A stretch of DNA of 64,000 nt from Fratercula arctica. Lineage: Eukaryota > Chordata > Aves > Charadriiformes > Alcidae. The notes under the pieces were generated by a model that did no database searches, was not told the origin of the DNA, and worked only from the letters and a program-made list of their open reading frames with translations. Position 1 is the first letter of the stretch. Each line of letters opens with the position of its first letter. The position numbers were made by a program, and so were the translations under genes. Below, piece by piece: positions 63,794 to 64,000 of the stretch. The stretch is taken from positions 29,516,355 through 29,580,354 of the forward strand of contig CANTUZ010000007.1 of assembly GCA_947846985.1 (NCBI GenBank), written 5' to 3'.

Positions 63794-64000
63794 ATGCTGA
63801 AGTAATTACACCAATGAATACTGTTATGTACTCTGTTCCTTTGAGATAAGCAGCGTAGGATCCACTCACAATTACTGTCATGACACCTAAGGAAACGCAC
63901 GTCCCAAGCCCCAGACTAAACCATCAAATGGCACCTTCACCAGGGTGCTAGTGTGTGGAAAAATAAGCAGAGTGGGAGGCACAACTCCTCACCCCCTCAC

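Larger units (their letters stand above)
59620..64000. other. AT-rich unique noncoding DNA to window end
   Basis: No gene is recognised. The T22-adjacent region, the A/G/C tracts at 59941-59998 and small repeats are the only structure. A CR1-terminus-like word at 61062-61077 is discussed as a finding. Frames at 60673-61035 (minus), 61640-61960 and 61976-62242 (plus) resemble no family. A strong CAG acceptor-like signal (GTTTCTTGTTTCTGCAG, about 60775) has no matching donor I trust. Confidence 0.6.

Noticed and set aside
1..64000. tRNA, rRNA, CRISPR or prokaryotic operon features
   Set aside because: I looked for T-loop GGTTCRA-type boxes with matching A-boxes, regular spacer-repeat arrays and compact co-directional frames on both strands and found none.

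Overview
This window is vertebrate nuclear DNA, most likely from a bird. The one interspersed repeat I can name with confidence is the 3' end of a CR1 non-LTR retrotransposon (about 22296-22641, minus strand). CR1 is the dominant interspersed repeat of bird genomes and also occurs in turtles and crocodilians. I see no Alu, B1, L1 or other mammalian-type repeat. The base composition is visibly AT-rich, interspersed repeats are sparse, and short mononucleotide and purine tracts are common. There are no bacterial features: no operons, no ribosome binding sites, no CRISPR array.

I do not recognise any protein-coding gene, tRNA, rRNA or known ncRNA. The open reading frames are short, overlap on both strands, and look like chance frames or translations of low-complexity DNA. 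The exception is the CR1-derived frame on the minus strand at about 22338-22697, which carries the tail of the CR1 ORF2 protein. The simplest reading is a stretch of a very large intron or a gene desert. A few isolated splice-bounded segments could be exons of an unseen gene or long noncoding RNA. The best is a 72-nt minus-strand segment at 45513-45584 with a good branch-point/polypyrimidine/AG acceptor, a CAG|gtaggc donor and an open phase-0 frame. A second, weaker one is at 25803-25879, also on the minus strand.

Layout. 1-9100: AT-rich unique DNA with A23 and A27 tracts, TG/CA microsatellites and one near-perfect 10-bp-arm palindrome. 9417-9544: TG/AT-rich dyad cluster with a perfect 21-bp tandem duplication and a perfect 22-bp palindrome. 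14280-14640: local GC/CpG-rich patch. 17898-17911: G14. 18532-18971: uninterrupted 440-nt polypurine tract made of three successive sub-repeats, the most striking structure in the window. 22296-22641: CR1 fragment, followed by a G-quadruplex-type G-rich run at 22826-22851. 24190-24440 and 41390-41550: dense TAAT/ATTA homeodomain-type clusters that look like candidate conserved enhancers. 36395-36540 and 49500-49910: GC-rich patches. 45513-45836: candidate exon plus a compound palindrome. 46906-46936: perfect 13-bp stem-loop. The rest, to 64000, is AT-rich unique DNA with homopolymer and simple repeats.

I found no convincing new biological system. The items most worth checking are the polypurine tract, the orphan exon with its neighbouring compound dyad, the perfect hairpins, and the two homeodomain-site clusters.
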